Positions 59,764 to 64,000 of a DNA stretch of 64,000 bases are shown piece by piece. The position numbers and the translations under genes were made by a program. The notes below the pieces were generated by a model. The model was not told where the DNA came from, did no database searches, and saw nothing but the letters and a program-made list of their open reading frames with translations. The first letter of the stretch is position 1; each line of letters begins with the position of its first letter. This stretch comes from Clostridia bacterium (GTDB taxonomy: Bacteria; Bacillota; Clostridia; Oscillospirales; Acutalibacteraceae), in contig JAFYVN010000002.1 in assembly GCA_017549105.1 (NCBI GenBank), positions 1 through 64,000 of the forward strand, read 5' to 3'.

Positions 59764-60608
59764 CAATCCTCGCCTCCCGTCACATTAAAATCTTCCATTA
59801 CTTCAACAGGCTCGCTGTTTTCCTGCATATCGGGAGACTGACGGTCCTGCGCATAAGCGGAATAATCCTCCTCGGGAGGAACAACATATTCGCTTGAAAT
59901 TTCGCTGACTGCATTGATGTGAGAAGTAGCAGCTTCTCTGATAAGCGCACCGCCGTCTGAAACAACTGTACCTTTATCAAGAATAATAACTCTTTTATCA
60001 AAACAGCGCACAAGACTGTGTTCGTGAGTAACCATAATAACCGTTGTTCCCGCTTCGTTGAGTCGCATAAGCAAATCAACAATTTCGTAGCTCATCTGAG
60101 GGTCAACGTTACCTGTAGGCTCGTCCGCAATGATGATTTCGGCGTTGTTTGCAAGCGCTCTCGCAAGAGCAACTCTCTGCTGTTCACCGCCCGAAAGCTC
60201 CTGAGGATAGTTCCTTGCCTTCTCGTTAAGACCCATAAGGCTGAGAACATAAGGAACTCTTCTGCGGATTTTCTTTTCTTTTGTGCCGATAACTCGCATT
60301 GCAAATGCAACATTATCGAAAACAGTCATATTGGGAATGAGTCTGAAATCCTGAAAAACTATGCCGAGTCTGCGGCGGAATTTGGGGATTTCTCTCTTTT
60401 TGATTTTAGTAAGGTCGGTATCATCAACGATAATGCTTCCCGTTGAAGGCACCTCTTCCCTCATCATAAGCTTGAGGAAAGTACTCTTACCTGCGCCGGA
60501 CGAACCGACAACGAAAACAAATTCGCCCTTGTCGATGGTAAGATTTATATCCTTTAAAGCATGAGTGCCGTTATCATACTTTTTTGATACGTTGGTAAAC
60601 TGAATCAC
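59763..60608 (-). CDS. ftsE: cell-division ATP-binding protein FtsE
   Basis: 281 residues. Walker A GSSGAGKSTFLK, signature LSGGEQQRVALARAL, Walker B IIIADEPTGNVDP, H-loop MVTHEH. Usual FtsE is about 228 aa; the last 50 residues here are an acidic tail (SSEYVVPPEEDYSAYAQDRQ...). It forms FtsEX with the next gene. The start is preceded by AGGATGAT. Confidence 0.95.
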   Translation of the reverse strand: MIQFTNVSKKYDNGTHALKDINLTIDKGEFVFVVGSSGAGKSTFLKLMMREEVPSTGSIIVDDTDLTKIKKREIPKFRRRLGIVFQDFRLIPNMTVFDNVAFAMRVIGTKEKKIRRRVPYVLSLMGLNEKARNYPQELSGGEQQRVALARALANNAEIIIADEPTGNVDPQMSYEIVDLLMRLNEAGTTVIMVTHEHSLVRCFDKRVIILDKGTVVSDGGALIREAATSHINAVSEISSEYVVPPEEDYSAYAQDRQSPDMQENSEPVEVMEDFNVTGGED

Positions 60609-60630
60609 AGTATCATCCTTAAACAGTTAA

Positions 60631-61713
60631 TTAATATTTAACGGGTTTTGCATCAAGATATTTCTTAACCATAAGAGCTACTTTGAATACGATAGCATCA
60701 TCAAATTCTCTCAGGTCAAGACCTGTAAGCTTCTTGATTTTTTCAAGTCTGTAAACAAGTGTGTTTCTGTGAACAAAAAGCTTTCTTGATGTTTCGGAAA
60801 CATTGAGGTTGTTCTCGAAGAAACGCTGAATGGTAAACAGAGTTTCGTGGTCGAGGCTATCGATTGAACCTCTCTTGAAGATTTCTCTGAGGAACATATC
60901 GCAAAGAGTTGTGGGCAGCTGATAAATCAGACGGGCAATGCCGAGATTCTCGTAGCTGACAATGGTTTTTTCGGTATCGAACACCTTACCTACTTCAAGT
61001 GCAATCTGTGCTTCCTTGAATGAGCGTGCAAGGTCTTTGATGCCTTCAATTGTTGTGCCGATACCGACAAGAACATGAGTATAAAGCTCGGTGCTCAGTG
61101 AATCTGAAATCGAGCGTGCAAGCTTTTCGAGGTCTTTGCCTTCGATATTGTTTTTGACCTCTTTGACAATCGCAATATCATGTTCATTGATGTTGATAAC
61201 AAAATCCTTATTTTTATCGGGGAAAAGATTCTGCACTGCGTCAAACACAGCTGCATCGTTATGGTCGGTGATTCTGATGAGAAGAACAACTCTTGTTGCT
61301 TCTGCATTGAATCTGAGTTCTCTTGATTTAAGATAAATGTCGCCGGGGAGTATGTTGTCGAGGATTACGTTTTTGATGAAATTGCCTCTGTCGAACTTCT
61401 CTTCATAATACTGCTTAAGATTTTCGAGAGAAACACAGCAAACAGCCGCAAATCTGCCTGCAAGCTCATCAGTTCCTTCAACAAAAACAGCATACTCGGT
61501 CTGGATATGGGAGCCGAAATTGCAGAAGGTATTGCCGTTGATATAGTGGAGCTCGTTATCTGCAAAAACGTCACTTGCGGTTGAAATAACCTCACCGATT
61601 TTGCTCAGCTCACTGCACGCAATAATTGTTCCTGTTTCGTCAATTACGCCCAGAGTTCTGCCTACAGCTTCTCTCATCTGATGGACAAGACCCTGGAAAA
61701 TTCTGTTTGACAT
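60631..61713 (-). CDS. PucR/CdaR-type transcriptional regulator
   Basis: 360 residues. The C-terminal HTH_30 (about 305-352, FFENNLNVSETSRKLFVHRN, then TLVYRLEKIKKLTGLDLREF) is the PucR/CdaR type. N-terminal about 120 residues resemble a sugar-diacid recognition or GAF-like sensor (VGRTLGVIDETGTIIACSE). It stands 22 nt upstream of ftsE on the same strand, so co-transcription with ftsEX is possible, which is unusual for this family. GAGGGG precedes the ATG. Confidence 0.88.
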   Translation of the reverse strand: MSNRIFQGLVHQMREAVGRTLGVIDETGTIIACSELSKIGEVISTASDVFADNELHYINGNTFCNFGSHIQTEYAVFVEGTDELAGRFAAVCCVSLENLKQYYEEKFDRGNFIKNVILDNILPGDIYLKSRELRFNAEATRVVLLIRITDHNDAAVFDAVQNLFPDKNKDFVININEHDIAIVKEVKNNIEGKDLEKLARSISDSLSTELYTHVLVGIGTTIEGIKDLARSFKEAQIALEVGKVFDTEKTIVSYENLGIARLIYQLPTTLCDMFLREIFKRGSIDSLDHETLFTIQRFFENNLNVSETSRKLFVHRNTLVYRLEKIKKLTGLDLREFDDAIVFKVALMVKKYLDAKPVKY

Positions 61714-62362
61714 AATAATTACCCCTCATCTGATTTGTTTTGATATCGTGAATTTATACAAAATGACCATTGGGACATCTACATTTTACACAATAAAGAC
61801 TTTTTTTGCAATAGAAATCTTCACTTTTTTTTAATTATTTTTTGAATTTATTGTGAATTTCGCTCTGTTTTTATACTTTTTAGACAATTTTTTCAATTTT
61901 TTTGTTGGTCAAAACGCATTTGTATAACTTTTCACCCTTTACGGAATTTTTTGGAACAATGTAACATTTTTATTGCGTTCTGTTTGTTTACTATTGCCAA
62001 AAGCATCTCTTCGCTCAAAGCCCTTCAATATAATCGCAGTATTATTTTTGTTGAAAAAGCCAATGTGATATTGTAACAAAAAACGAGGTGGTATTTTGTG
62101 CATTTTAACTTTTTTGAAATAAAATTTTACTGCATATATGCACCTCAAAAACAGCCATACTATATCTGTACATAATCGAAAAAAGCAGATTTTGTCGAAA
62201 AATCGAAAAAACAACAAAAAAATTACAGTTTTTCAACAAAAATATGACATATTTTTTAAATAAAAGTCTTTTCAAAACAAAAAAAAGGTGATATAATCTT
62301 TATATCTATGATTTTAAGTTTCTTTTTTCGATATATAAAAACCAAACGAAAGAGGGAGAGTC
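61714..62362. other. AT-rich intergenic region between divergent genes
   Basis: About 650 bp without a credible gene. It holds the murA promoter at the right. Poly-A/T tracts are frequent. I found no clear minus-strand promoter, RNA gene or terminator. Confidence 0.5.
62269..62297 (+). promoter_or_regulatory. murA promoter
   Basis: TTTTCA (62269-62274), 17-nt spacer, TATAAT (62292-62297). Confidence 0.65.
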
Positions 62363-63655
62363 TTGGAAAAATTTGTTATCAACGGCGGCACACCTCTGCA
62401 CGGTGAAGTTGAAATCAGCGGTGCAAAAAATGCTGCCCTTGCGATTATCCCCGCTGCGATTCTTTCGCAGGATGTGTGTGTAATTGAAAATCTTCCATGT
62501 TCAATAAGCGACATCAGCTATATGATGAAGATTCTCAAGCAAATCGGCGCACAAATCAGAGTCATCAACAAAAGCACAATTGAAATAGATTCACGCTACG
62601 TCAATTCATATGTTATCTCCCACGATATGACAAAGCATCTCAGAGCATCCTATTATTTTATCGGAGCTCTTCTCGGCAGATTTTCAAGAGCTAAGGTTTC
62701 GATGCCCGGCGGATGCTATCTCGGTCCCCGTCCCATCGACCAGCATATCAAGGGTTTTGAGCTTCTCGGTGCAACTGTTTCGGTTGAAGACAACGCGATT
62801 GTTGATGCAAAAGCTGATAAGCTTATCGGCAGTCCTATTTATCTTGATATGGCTTCTGTCGGTGCAACAGTCAATATTCTTCTTGCGGCAGTCAAAGCAA
62901 AAGGTCTTACAATTATCGAAAACGCGGCAAAAGAACCCCACATAGTTGACCTTGCAAACTTCCTCAACTCTATGGGCGCAGATGTCAGAGGCGCAGGCAC
63001 CGACGTTATCAAAATCAGAGGTGTGGACCAGCTTCACGGATGCACATATTCTATTATTCCCGACCAGATTGAGGCAGGCACTTTTATGGTTGCCGCAGCT
63101 GCAACCTACGGAGATGTTCTTATTAAAAACGTTATTCCCAAGCATCTTGAATCAATTTCAAGCAAGCTTGTCGAATGCGGTGCCGAGGTTGAAGAATTTG
63201 ACGACGCCGTCAGAGTTTCACTCAACAGACGCCCCGATAAATGCAACATCAAAACTATGCCCCATCCCGGTTTCCCCACCGATATGCAACCTCAGATGGC
63301 AGTTCTTCTCGCTCTTGCGGATGGAACCAGCATCATCTCCGAGAGCGTGTGGTCTAACCGATTCAAATATACCGAACAGCTCAACCGTATGGGCGCCAAC
63401 ATCAAAGCCGACGGTCAGCTTGCCGTTGTTCAGGGCGTTGAACAGCTCAAAGGCGCACCGGTAAAAGCCGACGACCTTCGTGCAGGTGCTGCAATGCTTA
63501 TTGCAGGAGTTGCGGCAAACGGCATAACTGAAATCGAAGATATCTACCATATCGACAGAGGTTATGAAGATGTTGTTGAGAAATTCAGAGGAATCGGTGC
63601 GGACATCAAACGTCTTTATTATCCCGATCCCAATGCTCTTACCGATGCAGGTTGA
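62363..63655 (+). CDS. murA: UDP-N-acetylglucosamine 1-carboxyvinyltransferase
   Basis: 430 residues. Begins EKFVINGGTPLHGEVEISGA and KNAALAII; the active-site loop MPGGCYLGPRPIDQHIKGFE has a Cys that makes the fosfomycin adduct. Catalyses the first step of peptidoglycan synthesis, joining enolpyruvate to UDP-GlcNAc. TTG start with AGAGGGAGAG upstream. Only one copy is seen here; Firmicutes often have MurA1 and MurA2. Confidence 0.95.
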   Translation: MEKFVINGGTPLHGEVEISGAKNAALAIIPAAILSQDVCVIENLPCSISDISYMMKILKQIGAQIRVINKSTIEIDSRYVNSYVISHDMTKHLRASYYFIGALLGRFSRAKVSMPGGCYLGPRPIDQHIKGFELLGATVSVEDNAIVDAKADKLIGSPIYLDMASVGATVNILLAAVKAKGLTIIENAAKEPHIVDLANFLNSMGADVRGAGTDVIKIRGVDQLHGCTYSIIPDQIEAGTFMVAAAATYGDVLIKNVIPKHLESISSKLVECGAEVEEFDDAVRVSLNRRPDKCNIKTMPHPGFPTDMQPQMAVLLALADGTSIISESVWSNRFKYTEQLNRMGANIKADGQLAVVQGVEQLKGAPVKADDLRAGAAMLIAGVAANGITEIEDIYHIDRGYEDVVEKFRGIGADIKRLYYPDPNALTDAG

Positions 63656-63692
63656 TTTTTGCATTTCGTAATATATAATGTATATAAATTAT

Positions 63693-63723
63693 GAGGACTG
63701 CTCTTACCGAACAGTCCTCTTTT
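63693..63723 (+). terminator. murA terminator
   Basis: GAGGACTG (63693-63700) pairs with CAGTCCTC (63712-63719), then TTTTAG. Confidence 0.8.
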
Positions 63724-63742
63724 AGTATCGAAAGGTATTTTT

Positions 63743-64000
63743 ATGGCAAAATTTTGTTCACTTTTTTCATCAAGCGACGGCAATTGCACATACATAGGCT
63801 GTTCGCAGGGCGGTATACTTATTGACGTAGGCGTAAGTGCCAAAAGAACCGAGCTTGCTCTTGCAGATATAGGTGTTGCGCCGTCATCGCTTGCCGCAAT
63901 TTTTGTTACTCACGAACACAGTGACCATATCAAAGGCATAAGAGTTTTTGCGGAGCGTCACGGAATAAAAGTATATTCATCACCGGGAACTCTTGCCGGA
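63743..64000 (+). CDS. MBL-fold hydrolase, WalJ/YycJ-like, N-terminal part (cut by window edge)
   Basis: 86 residues seen. FSSSDGNCTYIGC and IFVTHEHSDHIKGI (HxHxDH zinc motif) fit the YycJ/WalJ group of metallo-beta-lactamase-fold proteins, linked to cell-wall/DNA metabolism control. AAAGGT is 6 nt before the ATG. The end is outside the window. Confidence 0.85.
   Translation, partial: MAKFCSLFSSSDGNCTYIGCSQGGILIDVGVSAKRTELALADIGVAPSSLAAIFVTHEHSDHIKGIRVFAERHGIKVYSSPGTLAG

Noticed and set aside
61714..62362. Replication origin or structured RNA in the AT-rich gap
   Set aside because: No DnaA-box cluster, no conserved-looking stem structure; just poly-A/T with a murA promoter.

Overview
The window looks like chromosomal DNA of an anaerobic, Gram-positive, low-to-mid GC member of the Clostridia, most likely a gut Oscillospirales/Ruminococcaceae relative. 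This rests on T-box control of branched-chain amino-acid genes, the ftsE-ftsX-M23-S41 cluster, the darA-holB-ricT cluster, a SpoIID-type protein, AGGAGG ribosome-binding sites and the mobile-element backbone types. I cannot name a species.

Layout. 1-6800 (minus strand): a branched-chain amino-acid operon, ilvA-ridA-leuA-leuC-leuD-leuB-ilvB (the last cut by the window edge). Its leader holds two T-box units in tandem whose specifier codons read Ile (ATC) and Leu (CTC). 6937-9550: a sodium:solute symporter and a divergent LysR regulator with a good operator at about -65 of the symporter promoter. 9.8-34.3 kb: two related integrative mobilizable elements (IMEs) in tandem next to a tRNA-Arg(ACG) gene. 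34.4-64 kb: core chromosome with a PAP2 phosphatase, FemAB-like transferase, ThuA protein, dUTPase, hydrolases, DegV and SpoIID-like proteins, citrate synthase, the queG-like/darA/holB/ricT group, a ferredoxin, GH30 plus sugar transporter, a purple-acid-type phosphatase, TspO, a lipase-like protein, a divergent Xre-S24/sigma-like regulatory pair, ftsE/ftsX/M23/S41, a PucR-type regulator, murA and the start of a WalJ/YycJ-type metallo-hydrolase.

The IME region is the most interesting part. IME1 (about 9.8-15.71 kb) has a RepA-like helicase and a MobV relaxase. IME2 (15.88-34.25 kb) has a sigma-like protein, an Xre membrane protein, a MobQ-type oriT and a MobA/MobL relaxase. Both end in the same module: ParB, a small VNGV protein, a large serine recombinase and a palindrome. 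Both begin with a leader of three similar hairpins. IME2 is bounded by inverted 21-bp arms, each 3 nt from a shared ATGG core, so its attP can be rebuilt. The core is the CCA end of the tRNA-Arg gene. The palindrome at the right end of each element is followed on the minus strand by a T-run, so in IME2 it probably replaces the tRNA terminator, which appears to have been pushed 18.4 kb away.

Between its left end and its transfer genes IME2 carries a defence/competition cargo: an OLD-family nuclease with an inserted four-cysteine cluster, a LytTR/GHKL two-component system with two ABC exporter half-transporters, and a two-gene operon of an Mrr-type nuclease fused to an nSTAND3-like NTPase followed by a small predicted Cys-His-Asp (papain/transglutaminase-like) protein. 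That operon is the best candidate for an undescribed system. Several genes in the elements use unusual starts (probable ATT in two genes, TTG in the defence genes).
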